64,000 nt of DNA. Origin: Rhodosporidiobolus odoratus. Taxonomy: Eukaryota > Basidiomycota > Microbotryomycetes > Sporidiobolales > Sporidiobolaceae. A program made the translations under genes and the position numbers. How positions within the stretch are numbered: the stretch's first letter is position 1; every line of letters begins with the position of its first letter. Of the stretch, positions 1 through 11,959 are shown in pieces. Where the stretch lies: contig JAOANU010000008.1 of assembly GCA_034387635.1 (NCBI GenBank), forward strand, positions 806,001 through 870,000. The letters run 5' to 3'. The notes beneath the pieces are model-generated. The model had not been told where the DNA came from and ran no database searches. It was given only the letters and a program-made list of their open reading frames with translations.

Positions 1-2511
1 GCTCCTCATCCCAACCGACTTTCGATGCGACCAACTCTCTCATTGTCGACGATCAAGTCCCGAACGGTCGCGCTCAGCCGGACTCGATCGTCGAGGCACC
101 CGTCTTTACGAGTAAGACGCCGGATGATGAGTTCTTGTTGGCTTTCATTGGGGTCTTGGAGGAGCTGTGCGTTTCTTCCTTCCCTCTTTCGCTTGTATGG
201 GTGCTCGTGTGCTGGGCGACCGTACTCAAGCAGAGACTGAACCTTTGCCTTCTCTCTTCCGCTGACCTGCGTTAATACAGCGCTCTCGAATCCAACATTG
301 CAAACGCCATCTCCCTCCACAAGCTCTACTCCGGGATCCACCCCGACGACCTCTCCCACTACGTTGGGAAGGCAAACGAAGTCTGCAAGCGACTCGGGAT
401 CGCTGTGGAAAGGGGAGCGGCTTACCCTGATCCTGGTACGTTATATCCCGTGTTTTCTCCCCCCACTCTCTAGACTCGAGCTGACAATGACGTCTACATA
501 TGACTGATTGTATGCAGCTCCGGTCGAGGATGTAAAGCAACTTGGCGCGCCTGGACCGGTGCACGATGCAGCTACTGAGCCGACTCGTCCGCTCTTTTCT
601 GTTCCCTCCTGTCTTGACCTTTCTGGGCGCTGACTCGAACCACTCCACCCTGCCTCCTCTCTACTTACCGTTCACTACACTTGGTCGATATCAATCTTTT
701 ACGCCCGTACGCTCGGCTCTCCGTCTCTCCACCTGCAGTCCAGCACTCCCTCGCCAAGACTCCTTTCGTCCGACCCACTCCGAATCGCCTTGCAGACGGC
801 CAACTCAAGCGTCCTTCAGGGGAGTACGAGGACCAGGTCAAGGTAGAGAGTAAGTTGATGAAAGATGGGAAGACGGGAAGACCTTTGGTCGTATTTGATT
901 TGGATGGGACGGTACGCTTGAAGATCTTTCTTCACCTTTCTTGTACGGGATTCGAGACTGACTCTTGCGGATGATCTGCCGTAGCTCTATACCCGCCCTC
1001 CCCAAAACTTGGAGCATGACCCGGCGGGTCAACCGAGTGGCAGACCGTACCTCAGGACGTTCTTGCAGTGGTTGTTGAGCGATGATTCGCCATGGAGTAC
1101 GATCCCTCGTCACTTCTCCTTCCTCCCTCCATGGTGTGTACGCGCAGTGTGCGGACTAGCTTCTGATATGCCTTCTGACATGCCTTTCTGCAGGTATGGC
1201 CATCTGGACCGGTTCCCAAAAACCTACCGCCGTTCGCTGTCTCTACGAACTCGACTTGGGTCTCGTCGGACCTGAGCTCATTGGTCCGAACAAGGATCAG
1301 CCTGAATTGTTGCACCCGAAGCTCGTTTCGCTTTGGGCGAGGGAGGATTTGGGATTGACCAAGAAGGACTACACGAGTTACGTCTCGATCACGAAGGATC
1401 TGGGCAAGTTGTGGAAGTATCTTGTGCGTCACATTTTTCCTGGCTCTGTATGGAGTAGATAAAGAACGTCGAGTGACTTTTTCGCTGACCTTCTCAGTCC
1501 TCTTCTCCCTCCCTTCTCCCGCAAACGTCCTTCGCCCGGGACAGGACAAGGCTGGAAAAGGAGATTGGGACGCCACCAACACCGTCATGGTTGACGACAC
1601 CCCCTCGAAACTGCGCGCCCACCCGGACACCCTCATCGCCGCCCCTACCTACGACTACCCCCTCGCCCCTGGACCTCAAGCCACCACCGCCCAAACCGAC
1701 ACTTTCCTCCTCGCCCTCGTCGCAATGCTTGACGACATCGAACACGAAACCAATACTTCAAACTATATCAAAGGGGTCGGGTGGAATGCGGTTCCGAAAG
1801 ACGACAAGGAGGAGGCGGATTTGGTGAAGAGGGGATTGGATATTTTGGACAAGGACGGGATTGCGGTCGCTGCTGAAGGAAGGGGACTTATCAAGGGCGT
1901 GAGGCCGAGCAAGTATGAGAGCGGGGTTAGGAACGCTAAGCCGGTCACGGTTCAGGGTGCGTTTTCTTTCATCCACGTTTCTTCCTCCCTTGCCTTTCCT
2001 TCTCTACATATTCCTCGTCACTGCATTCTTGGCATAGGCTGACTACCCTTTATCCCCCTCAGTCTTCAAGCCTACCTCCTCATCCACCCAGACTCCTCAG
2101 CCTCTGACCGCCGCCAACCTTGCCCGCGAATCCGGCCACGGGACCGACGTCAACTCAGACACGGACAACAAATCCGATACCTCCTCTTCCGTGAACGGAG
2201 ACTCAGACACGGATGCCTCTTCCGTCAGTGGCTCCGATTCCGACACTCCTCCCTCCATTTCTGGCATGCGACCCGCAACTGAGGCTAACACGTCCACCTC
2301 GACCCATGCAGGTCGCTTCGTCAACGAGATTGAGGGCATGATGGCCGATCGGAAGAAGGATAGGAAGGGTAACAGGAGTGCTAGGAAAAGGCTCGAGGAT
2401 GGTGTCGAGGATTGGGAGAATTTGAGTGAGGATCCGGATGCTGAGCCGACGGAGGTTCCCAGTCCTTTTTATCAGGATTTGCAGGCGAAGAAGGCGGGCC
2501 AGAGGGCATAG
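1..2511 (+). CDS. FCP1/NIF-type HAD phosphatase with two tandem modules (5' end outside window)
   Basis: Probable protein phosphatase of the FCP1-homology (NIF, HAD superfamily) group. Exons read are about 1-166, 281-435, 518-586, 739-911, 985-1097, 1195-1421, 1545-1955 and 2062-2511. The module from ~850 has the HAD nucleophile motif VVFDLDGT followed by LYTRP, then AIWTGSQ (motif II) and MVDDTPSK (the acidic motif near the C-terminal end). The window opens inside an earlier, similar module: DATNSLIVDD corresponds to DATNTVMVDD ~1.5 kb downstream, and splice phases join the two as one protein. The tail is Ser/Asp-rich, then basic (KKDRKGNRSARKR). FCP1 enzymes usually have DxDxT with DLDETL; DLDGT is a variant. 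Start not visible. Substrate cannot be read from sequence. Alternative: two adjacent genes, but the phases argue against it. Confidence 0.75.
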
Positions 2512-2794
2512 TCGGTCCTTTGAGTTGGTCGGGCTGGGATAGTCGAGGTGCATCGTGTTTTTTTTTTTTTTCATTCCTGTTTTTCGTTGTCGGGTCTTCT
2601 ATACACTGTAACCACTATAGGCGCTTCGTACGATCTCTGAGACGGTCTGGTGTTGAGGCTACTTCTGATGAGTGTGCAATCTGCTCGCGTCGTGCTACTC
2701 AGCACTGTGTAAACGCCGAGCTGGCGACAAGGCCGGCCATGTGCGAGACTTGCAACATATCAACTAATTGTTGTCTAAAATGGTTTGCATGCAG

Positions 2795-2889
2795 GTCTTG
2801 GTAGTATAGTGGCTAGTACACCACATTGTGGTCTCTTTGCTCCTCAAGATCGATCTGTGGAAACCCGTGTTCAATTCACGGCCAGGACA
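2795..2889 (+). tRNA. tRNA-His (GTG) with a 23-nt intron
   Basis: A full cloverleaf can be drawn: acceptor GTCTTGG pairs with CCAGGAC (one G-T), discriminator A, D-arm GTAT/GTAC, anticodon stem CCACA/TGTGG with loop TTGTGG+C (anticodon GTG), T-arm CCGTG-TTCAATT-CACGG. The intron (~2833-2855) lies one base 3' of the anticodon, the canonical nuclear tRNA position. The 5' G typical of tRNA-His would be added post-transcriptionally by Thg1. Confidence 0.93.
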
Positions 2890-4088
2890 TTCTTTTTGCT
2901 CAATTCGCGTTCTCCCCTTCTTTTTTTTGCCTTCTTACCTCCCTTCCTTCACCTCCTTCGCCTGCTCCTGCGTCTCTGCGTCCCTTTGGACAATTCATCT
3001 GCCTACCCGGACAGACTTCAGGCTAGTATCTGGCAGGTATGCGACCCTTGCCTGCACAAGAACCTCTTATGTAGGCCATAATATGCAAATGCGACAAGAC
3101 CTGCTCAAGGCACCAGAAGCTTCCTTGGAGGCCAGGGACCGCCATCATGAGGGGACATGCAGGACAGAAGATCTCAAAGAGACCGGTGGCTTGACCGGGG
3201 GACCAGAGAAAGTTTACAGAACTGAGGCGACACTGAAATGGCAGGGACCGCGATGAGTGTTGAGTTACCCTTCCACCGCTTGTTCTGAATAGGCTTTGCA
3301 GTTGCGGGGTAAACACCATGTCAGATAGGGGCAAGTGGACGAGGCTGAGAGCAGGGTGCAAGACTACATGTGATCGTGGGAGAAGGGGCACTTGAGAAGG
3401 TCAAAGGATGAATCCACTGTGGGTACCTTTCTTGCCTTTCTTGAGGGTGTGAGAGAGTCAAGGGATGGTGACCGGTGCAAGACGTACTTGCTGGGCAGCG
3501 ATCAGGGGAAGTGAACAGATTTGCACTTTCAGGTACACAAGCCTGCACCAGGTAAAACTCAGGCTTCAACTGAATCAGACGGGCAATGTGCGGCGTGCAG
3601 CACTGCAAATAGGGCAAGTAGCTATTTGACAAATGAAGTGCTTCTCTGTGGGAATCCCAACAGCCCCAAGCTAGCCAAGTGATCTATTCTTGCTCTTCAC
3701 TCTTTGCAAGGGCTTTTGTTAATACAGTGATAGCGCTCGGCTGTGTCTTGGCCCGCGCCGTACAGAACAAGTGAGCTTTAAAGCTGATATCAGGTAATCC
3801 GGGTACAAGTACTAGCAGTCAGCAATATGTCGGCTGTTTGGTTGACTTTGCCTGCAGAAGTGAATTTGAGGGTTGAAGAGCTCACGTTTCACTGCAGCAC
3901 ATCTTTGACAACTAGCACTGTCTACTCATCAATCTCGACAATCGTGTATTGTTCAATGTAAACAGCGGCAGTAACGCTGCTTACCCTTGTCATGTACGTG
4001 GAATTGCGGTGCAATTCTTGTGGTAGATTGTTGGGCAGAACACAGCCGCATCGCCGCACGCATGCAAAACGTGTTCGGGCGCAAAAGC
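2890..4088. other. Spacer of the tRNA-His inverted repeat; no gene seen
   Basis: The ~1.2 kb between the two tRNA genes holds only short, overlapping open frames on both strands. No family motif, convincing splice chain or low-copy repeat was recognised. Confidence 0.6.
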
Positions 4089-4183
4089 TGTCCTGGCCGT
4101 GAATTGAACACGGGTTTCCACAGATCGATCTTGAGGAGCAAAGAGACCACAATGTGGTGTACTAGCCACTATACTACCAAGAC
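4089..4183 (-). tRNA. tRNA-His (GTG) with intron, inverted second copy
   Basis: Reverse-strand copy with the same length, stems, anticodon GTG and 23-nt intron as the gene at 2795-2889. I found no base difference by eye. It is oriented toward the first copy. Confidence 0.93.
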
Positions 4184-4428
4184 CTACATGCAAGCCATCT
4201 CAATAAATAACATTATAATCTATAATTTAGTATGTTCCGATTCCCGCACATGGCCGGCCTTGTCGCCAGCTCGGCGTTACACAGTGCTGAGTAGCACGAC
4301 GCGAGCAGATTGCACACTCATCAGAAGTAGCCTCAAGTTCCGAAATTCGCGACCTCGCCGCGGAGACAAGCTGAGCTTCGCCTTCTCCCGGATTTGACGC
4401 TACTCGTTCAACAAGCGCGACTGCAAGT

Positions 4429-6762
4429 ATGCCAGCCGACGCCCCGAAAGCCTTCGCAGACCTCCAGCCAACGCTGCACCCTCTCCTCCTACGCGCCCTC
4501 TCGTCTCTGCAGTTTCCCGTTCCGACTCCCATCCAAGCGACCCTCATTCCCCTCGCTCTCTCCTCCAGCCGCGATGTTCTCGCCCGAGCACGAACAGGAT
4601 CAGGCAAGACCTTGGCCTACTCGATCCCGATCATTCAAGGTATCCTCCAGCGACGGGACAGAGGTGAAATGAAAGGGACGAGGGCGCTGGTAATGGTGCC
4701 GACGCGGGAATTGGCAGAGCAGGTTCGTGGGCAGATTGGGAGGTTAGTGGAAGGACTCGGTCTGGATGGCGAGGAGATCAGGGTGGTCAACGTTGTGGGC
4801 GAGGCAGGAGGGAAGAAGAAGCGGAAAACGGCGGATGGGGAAAGGGTTGAAAGGTGCGCGTGCTGGCCGTGCCTGCTATTTTCACTCCCTGCTGATATCT
4901 CTGGCTACAGGATGCAGCTCGCAGACCGACCGGAGATCGTTATCGCAACTCCTTCCCGCGCCCTCGCCCACCTCCGCTCCGAAGTACGCTCGTACACCCT
5001 TTTCCTCTCCAGGTTTTCCACGCTGACGCACGCGCTCACAGACTCTCCACCTTGAACACCTCGACTACCTTGTCATCGACGAAGCCGACCTAATCCTCTC
5101 CTATGGCCACTCGAGTGAAGACATCCGTTCGATATTGTCCGGTCCCTGGGATCTGCCTAAGGTGTACCAGAGCTTCTTGATGAGTGCAACCTTGACGGGC
5201 GAGGTGGAAGAGCTGAAGGGTGTGGTTTTGCGGAATCCTGTGCGTACCTCAGTACAGCCTTGCCTCCTATCTGGGGACGTTGCTTACTTGCGCTTTCTGC
5301 GTTACAGATTATCCTCAAGCTGGAAGAAGACGAATCCGAGCTTGCCAACCTGTCGCAATATTGCGTTCGGTGCGTCTTCCCCTGGCAGCCTTCCTGGGTG
5401 GCCCGCCTGACCTGATCTGTCCTTCTCAGCTGCACCGAAGAAGACAAATTCCTGCTCCTCTACGTCATCCTCAAGCTAAAACTCATCAAGGGCAAATGCC
5501 TCATCTTCGTCAACGATACCGACCGAGGGTACCGAGTCAAGCTTTTCCTCGAAAAATACGGCATCAAGAGCGGTGTTCTCAACGCCGAGTTGCCGTTCAA
5601 CTCGAGGTATCACGCTGTGCAGGAGTTCAACCGCGGCGTGTTCGACTACCTCATTGCTACGGACGAGAGTGGACTGGAAGGGCATGATCGGGATACGAAT
5701 GAGGAGGAGGAGGCAGAGAAGGAAGCGGAGGCTCCTGGACGTGCGTTATTTCCCCCGGAGCACGAGGTTCCTTTCCGGCTCACGTGTTGGTTACTGCAGT
5801 CATCTCGACGCAACCAGCAGCCGAAGGTGAAGCACCTTCAACTGAAGAACCCGCCGCCCCCGCCCAACCTCCTTCGAAGAAGCGGAAACGGAAAGAACCT
5901 TCCTCCAAGCCTTCTACTACCGAGTACGGTGTCTCTCGCGGCATCGACTTTGTCGACGTCGCCTGCGTCATCAACTTTGATCTTCCCTTTTCCTCTCGCT
6001 CTTACACTCACCGCGTCGGCCGTACCGCCCGAGCCGGTCGCACCGGCACTTCCCTCTCCTTCATTGTTCCCCGTAAACTGTGGGGCAACCAGAAGAAGAA
6101 TGATGTATCGCTGGAAACGGCCAAGTATGACGAGCGGGTTTGGGCCAGGATTGAAAAGGCGCAGAAGAGTAAGGGTGGGGAGATCAAGGAGTATAGGTTT
6201 GATATGAAGCAGGTTGAAGGGTTTAGGTACAGGATGGAGGATGGGTTGAGGTCGGTTACCAAGGCGTTGGTGAGGGAGGCACGGGTGAAGGAGATCAAGA
6301 ACGAAGTGTTGAACTCGGAGAAGCTAAAGGTGCGTAGTTTTCTCGGATACCTATGTCTTCAACCCACGGCTGACTCTGTGACCGACTGCGTGTCATCGTT
6401 ACCCTCGTCTGTATCAGGCTCACTTCGAAGACAACCCCCGCGATCTCGCCTACCTCCGCCACGATAAGGCGCTTGCGCCCTCCCGTGTTCAATCGCACCT
6501 GAAGCACGTCCCTGGCTACCTTATGCCTCGTATCGCAGCCGTCGGTGCATCCGATGCGGCGGTAGCCAACGCAGCAGCGGCCGCTGCGGCAGGGGAGAAG
6601 AAGGAAGGAGGATTGTCGAATGTGCCATTCCACAAGCCAGGACGAGGTGGAAGGGGCGGTGGCAGGGGAGGACGGGGAGGAGCGAGAGGTGGACGAGGTG
6701 GGGGCGGGAAACGACAGGATCCGTTGAAGGGTGGGAGCTTCAAATTGGGAGGGAAGAAGTAG
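4429..6762 (+). CDS. DBP9: ATP-dependent DEAD-box RNA helicase Dbp9 (DDX56)
   Basis: Nucleolar RNA helicase needed for 60S ribosomal subunit assembly (family knowledge). Visible in order: Q-motif region [13 protein letters not shown]; Walker [31 protein letters not shown] box in [13 protein letters not shown], where the SYGH context is typical of Dbp9; SAT motif in [27 protein letters not shown]; and motif [12 protein letters not shown]. The C-terminus is an Arg/Gly tract ending in a basic tail. Six short introns interrupt it (e.g. 4854-4909, with AG|G restoring Arg). The insert between ATDES and RGIDF is acidic then Lys-rich, as in other Dbp9 proteins. The ATG at 4429 is the first one in frame and directly precedes the helicase core. 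Confidence 0.93.
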
Positions 6763-7033
6763 CTCGTCGAGCAGAGGAACACGCTTTCTACCCTTTGCTT
6801 TTGTGGTCTTGCGCTTTCTTTCGCATGGGGTGCTATGGTGGCTGCTCGCTGTGCTTACATGAGAGAATGCTGCGAGACTCTGCCGATGTTGCCGCCTTGC
6901 CGCCTGGGTTTTCCTGCCTTTGACTACTCCTGCCGTCGACTTGCTCTTGAGACCCCTCAGAGACGCGCACAGGTCACCTTCTTCCATACTCGACGCTCTC
7001 CCGCCCTTAACAGCCTGCCTCAAGTCGTGCAGC

Positions 7034-8623
7034 ATGTCATCCGCCGAAGAGATTGCCCGCTCCTCAAAACAAGCCTACAACGATTCACAACTCCTCGACG
7101 GAGCTGAACGACACAAGGCCCTACTCGCACTCAAAGATGCGCTGACCACGCACAAAGACGACATCATCGCCGCCAACAAGCTCGATCTCGAAGCCGCCAA
7201 AGAAGCCGTCGCATCCGGTGCCATGTCAAACTCGCTCGTCAAGCGATTGGACCTTCTCTCCTCCGCCACCAAGTACGACGACATGCTGCAGGGCATACTC
7301 GATGTCGACTCGTTGGCCGACCCGACAGGTCAGGTCACCTATGCGAAGAAATTGGATGAGGGACTCGAGTTGTATCGAGTTACTTGCCCCATTGGTGTGT
7401 TGTTGGTCATCTTTGAGGCCAGGCCAGAGGTCATTGTCAATATCACGGCGCTGGCTATCAAATCGGGTTCGTCAGTCTCCACTTCTTCCTCGGGTTTCTC
7501 AATTCTGACCTGCTTGCTTTGCTGCAGGCAACGCTGCCATCTTGAAGGGTGGCAAGGAGTCCAACCACACCCAGGCGGTCATGACTCGCGTCATCCAATC
7601 CGCCCTTTCCTCTACCAAGCTCCCACCCGCGTATATCCAAACCGTCTCATCTCGAAACGAAATCGCTTCCCTCCTCTCGCAAGATCGCTACATCGACCTC
7701 GTCATTCCAAGGGGAAGCAACAGCCTTGTCCGGAGCATTCAGAATGGGACGAGGATTCCGGTCATGGGCCATGCTGATGGAATTTGTGCCGTGTATGTTG
7801 ATGAGTCTGCGGTCGAGGCCAAGGCCATTAACGTTGTCGTTGACTCCAAGGTGCGCGCAAACCTTCACGCCGTCATCATAACGTCAACTTACGAGCTTTG
7901 TCCCGCAGACAACCTACCCTGCTGCCTGCAACGCTGCCGAGACCCTGCTTATCCACTCTTCTCTTCTCTACACCCTGTGGCCCAAACTCGCGTCCGCCCT
8001 CCTCGACGCCGGCGTCTCCCTCCGCTGCGACCCCTCGACCCTCTCCGCCCTTCAAACCGAGTCCACCGTCTCCTCTCACCCTTCCTTCTCTTCCTCCGTA
8101 ACCTGCTCATCCGAAGAAGACTACTCAACCGAATTCCTCGACCTAAGCCTCGCCGTCGCTTCCGTCCCATCCTGTTCCACCGCAATCCAACACATCAATT
8201 CCCACTCGTCTCATCACACCGATTCCATCGTCACCGAGGATGATGCCAACGCCCAAGCGTTTTGCAGGGGAATTGATAGCGCGGGGGTTTATGTCAATGC
8301 TTCGACTAGGTTTGCGGATGGGTTTAGGTACGGGTTTGGGACGGAAGTTGGGGTTTCGACTGGAAAGACTCATGCGAGGGGTCCGGTTGGATTGGAGGGG
8401 GTACGTTCTTTTCTTTCTTTCCGTTCTTCCTCTCCTCAAGAATCTCTCGTGCGCTACGAGCTCCTGAACTGATCTGGGCTTCGTTCGGCTGTAGCTCGTC
8501 ATCTACAAGTACCAGGTTCGATCTACGGCACAGGAGGGGCATGGGACGGCGGTGTTTGGGAGCGGAGAGGGGAAGAAGCCGTTTTTGCACGAGGACTTGC
8601 CGTTGGGACAGGCTCCTTTCTAG
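7034..8623 (+). CDS. PRO2: Gamma-glutamyl phosphate reductase (glutamate-5-semialdehyde dehydrogenase)
   Basis: Second step of proline synthesis: NADPH-dependent reduction of gamma-glutamyl phosphate to glutamate-5-semialdehyde, cytosolic. Recognised by PIGVLLVIFEARPEVI, LKGGKE, IDLVIPRGSNSLVRSI, the HADGICAVYVD segment, and the C-terminal EVGVSTGKTHARGPVGLEG followed by LVIYKYQVR. Four exons; introns near 7468-7526, 7850-7908 and 8401-8493 all close in frame. The substrate-binding middle domain has a Ser-rich insert. An in-frame ATG at 6920 exists, but 7034 (MSSAEE) gives the usual N-terminus. The catalytic Cys region (cacag-free in most models) was not resolved residue by residue. Confidence 0.93.
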
Positions 8624-8829
8624 ATGGCTCTGGATGCACAACACTGTCGTTCAGAGGATTCCGCATGTTGACGGCCGACAACATTTCTTGATGAAAGAGA
8701 CTATCGGCCACCGGAAGTGAGGAGAGAAAACGAAAACTGTGAGTAGGAATACAACAACGCGGTACGGATCTTGACCCTCGTGACCCCGCCGACACCCTCG
8801 TACTGATACAATGACCTCAAAGTGCGCTG

Positions 8830-9532
8830 CTACTCCTCCCCATCCCTCGACTCGTCGTCCTCCATCGATCCCTCATCCTGACTATCCTCCTCTCCAACCG
8901 CATCTCCGGCATTCTGCCCCGCGGGCGGTCCCGCATCCCCATGAGCATTGTGCATCGCATCCCTTTCCTCCTCATCCTCCTCCCTTTCAACTCTAGTCTT
9001 ACGTCCAAACAACCCTTTCAGGTGTAATTCCGTCCATTGTCGATCGAGAGGTTCGCCGAACGTGGTGCGGGAAAAGAGGTCCCGGAGTTCCAGCGAGGGC
9101 AGGGAGGTTGAGAGGGAACTGGAGTGGGTTGAGGGACCGTGGGAGAGTGAAGTTGGGTGGGTGGGTTGTCGACGTGAGGGGGAGGTTAGAGGGTTGGATT
9201 TGTAGGGGTTTCCGTAGGGGTAAGAGGGGTGCGCTTGAGAGGGTAGGATGGCTGCCGCGAAGTAAGGGACCAGTTCAATACGTATAGGGGAAGTGGAGGG
9301 TCAAAGATGGGAAGCGTACTCTCGTCGTCTTCGTCTTGGTAGGCGGGAAGAAGATGGGCGGGGAGGGCAATGTCTGCGGGGGCGAACGAAGTGAGCGAGC
9401 TCGCCATGGTAGAAGCTGAGGGCACATACCATCGTCTGGTAAGTCCCATCCTAGCTTGTCGTCCTCTTCATCGAGTAAGCGAGACGAGGAAGAGTAAGGC
9501 AAGTTGAGGTAAGAAAAGCGACCGTCCTGCAC
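8830..9532 (-). CDS. APC13: Probable anaphase-promoting complex subunit Apc13
   Basis: Small scaffold subunit that stabilises TPR subunits of the APC/C (family knowledge). The spliced product has exons 9532-9430, 9373-9320 and 9251-8830. It starts MQDGRFSYLNL and then reads LGWDLPDD joined to DIALPAHLLP, matching the Apc13 N-terminal pattern DGR..DDAW..D.(V/I)A(I/L)P...LP. After a Ser/Pro linker comes QWTELHLKGLF, matching the second conserved block KWTDLALQYL. The tail is acidic. Both introns use consensus donors (GTATGT, GTACGC) and restore frame exactly. The linker and tail make it longer (~190 aa) than human APC13 (74 aa). Assignment rests on two short motifs. Confidence 0.68.
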
Positions 9533-9800
9533 GACTTTTCACGGTAAGACGGTTATAGGACGTGTAAAAGTAGCATCTGCTCACGCTCATACTGCTCAGA
9601 CTACCTCAGTGTGAGATCGAGGGGTGCTAGGAGGGGAAACAGATGAGGATCGCTTCTCCTCCTGCTCTTTCCTGCACAGCTTCGTTGCCCAGGAGTGAGC
9701 CTATAATCTTGCCCTTATCACCTTATCGACGCATCTACGTGTTCCTGCAAGGGCCTCAACGCTCGTCGTGACTCGTACCCTTCGTCATCTCGACAACGAG

Positions 9801-11128
9801 ATGGACGTGCAGAACAGCGCTCAGCAGGACACGGGAAGCCTTGTACGCTAGACATTCCTGCCTGCATCGGTCTGTCAAGCTGACATGGTCATCGATAGGT
9901 CCTCCAGACGCCTAAGCTCTCATCTGCTGCCGTGGACCACTCCCCGCCAGACTCCATCAACCCCCGCCTCTCTCTACCAGATGAGCTCATCACTGTCATC
10001 TTCGACCATCTCTGGGACAGTCGTGCGACTCACCCGTCCCACAACGACGCCGTCTTCATCCCCATCGCCCATTCTTTCATCTTTTCTCGCCTTTCCCGTG
10101 TGAGCAAGACTTGGTGCCGCCTCGCCCGACCTTACCTACTGCGTGGCCTCGAAAGCGATGTGCCGATAGCGCTTTACAAGCAACTCGAAACAGATCAGAC
10201 TCCGGTTGTCGTCGAGATCGCCCATGTCTGTCCTACCCTTCCTTGCCTCGCTGCCCTGCACGGGCTTGAGGCCCTCGACAGCGATGACGAGACGCGAGCG
10301 TACCTCGCAATAGACGAAGCCGTACAGATCGAACAAGCCCTCCTGAAAGAACGTCTCGAGCTTGTTGCACCACATGTTCGGGGCCTCCACTTTGCACCTG
10401 ATACCGGGCACACCTGTGCACCCGACTCCGACGATCAACAACTTGTCATGTATCATCCAGGTGTCATCCTGTATCGTCTCCTCCCACCGCAGCCTATCCA
10501 CTTTCCTTTCCTCACGTACCTCGAAGTACACCTCACTGTCTACGGAGGGCTCGAACACATGCAGCAACTTGCTGCAGCGGCACCTCAGCTTCAAGTGGTC
10601 GTGATAAAACCCGATGGAACCACGCAGGACTTTATCTCGACTCTCCGTCCAACCTCCTTTGCCTTCACAACCTTGCGTGTTCTCGAGATTTACTGGGCCA
10701 AGTTGCCGTCGGACTATCTCATCGAATACGTCCTTCCTCTCCTCGTATATTCAAGCCGCCTCACCCTGCGTAAGCTTCACCTGGACTTCCAGCTCATCGA
10801 TGACGACCCCGATATCTATCCTCTCAAGAGCTTGTTTCCTCAGCCCTTCCCAGTCGTGAACGACTTTGCTTGCACGAGCCCACACGTGGCGTACGCTACG
10901 GACGACTTCCGCGAAACCTTTCCTTCCCTCCGAATCCTTCTTTTCTCTCCTTCGAGCAGTCACATTCTTCTGCCCACTCTCCCAAACTCTCTCGAGGTCC
11001 TCAGCCTTACACATGTCCGCGACGAGACCGTCCACGCCTTCAGCTATCACCTTTGCACCTGTTCACTTCCGCCAACCCTCCGCCGACTTCTGTTCGAGTG
11101 GGATGGTGATTTAGCTCGATCCCTCTAG
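9801..11128 (+). CDS. F-box-like protein with a disrupted C-terminus
   Basis: Likely adaptor of an SCF ubiquitin ligase. The ATG at 9801 opens a 14-codon exon (9801-9842). An intron (9843-9898) joins it to the main exon, where codon GTG at 9932 is internal. An F-box-like segment follows: LSLPDELITVIFDHLW, then SFIFSRLSRVSKTWCRLARP. The rest (~320 aa) has leucine-spaced repeats (FPFLTYLEVHL, TTLRVLEIYW, FPSLRILLFS, PNSLEVLSLTH) consistent with a degenerate LRR substrate-binding region. The frame ends at TAG 11126-11128, but coding-like sequence continues in another frame (next entry). No specific substrate can be inferred. Confidence 0.72.
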
Positions 11129-11426
11129 CGTGGAGGCGCTTCGCAAGCTTGCTGCATATTGCGATTGCAAGTCGATCACGCTTCTGGGTGATTATTGGCT
11201 GCAAGACGGAGTACAGTGGATGGGCGAGCTAGAGGAGGAAGCGACGGAACAGGTCGAGGGGAATGCCAGGGCTTCTGCTGCCGATTGAGCGGAAACTTCT
11301 TCCGCTGAGGGAAGTCAAGAGGACGTGGAGAGTGATGAAGAAGATTACGAGGATGATTGGGAGGCGGAGGGTTGGGCGATGGAAGGTGGATCTGGGCGCG
11401 GTGGCTCTGGTGATGCTGGGGCATGA
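11127..11426 (+). pseudogene. Out-of-frame C-terminal continuation of the F-box gene
   Basis: In the frame one base ahead of the upstream gene, DPSSVEALRKLAAYCDCK and LLGDYWLQDGVQWMGELEEE read on directly from the F-box ORF. A TGA at 11286-11288 interrupts this frame, after which it continues with an acidic tail (SQEDVESDEEDYEDDWEAEG) to TGA 11424-11426. No intron of normal length and consensus repairs either break. It is probably the original C-terminus, cut off by one indel near 11,110 and one nonsense change, or by sequence errors. Confidence 0.55.
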
Positions 11427-11959
11427 AGCAGAGATTAGGAAGGTGCGCCTTCCAGTTTCTTACCGACGTTCGTAGCGTCCTCCAGCGTCCATTGACAGTA
11501 TTGAGTGCCAGTAGTCCCGCTGACTGTACTCTTTTGAGCAGACTTGAGTCTAGCTACGGTTTGGGAGGAGAGAAGTTAAGGCAGAAAGAGGGTGCGAGAA
11601 AGGTAAAACGCGATTATAATGCCGCAATCATTGTTCAGGATACCCCGCTTTTCTCGCTCTACAGTCAGGTCTGCAGGGTCCAAAATAAAAAGCTGGATGA
11701 CAGGAAATAGAACTACTTGTCTTCCCTCTCTTGCGTTCTCTTCCGTCCGTTGATCTCACGTCGCGCCTGCTTTCCGCTAGTTGTCTTGCGGCCGTTCTTT
11801 CGTCAGTGCGCTCGGACGACCCCAACGCTCGGTACGCTCTTCCAAGCCCCGTCGACTCGTGTCGCGAGCCGTTCGTGCTGAGGGAAGCGATGGCGTTTGC
11901 TAACAGTCATGTGCGCAGCGTGGAGACTCAGTGTAGTGCTGCGGGACGTCTCCAGTGGT
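11427..11959. other. Intergenic region between F-box and kinase genes
   Basis: Likely 3' end of the F-box gene and promoter/5' UTR of the kinase-like gene. It holds only short open frames and no motif I can support. Confidence 0.5.

Larger units (their letters stand above)
2653..4336. repeat. Inverted repeat whose arms carry tRNA-His
   Basis: Two arms face each other. The block 2653-2745 is nearly the reverse complement of 4245-4336, and 2787-2889 of 4089-4190. The ~40-60 bp between the blocks in each arm have diverged. The spacer of ~1.2 kb has no recognisable gene. The right arm ends ~90 bp before the DBP9 start codon, so it probably overlaps that gene's promoter. Confidence 0.85.
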
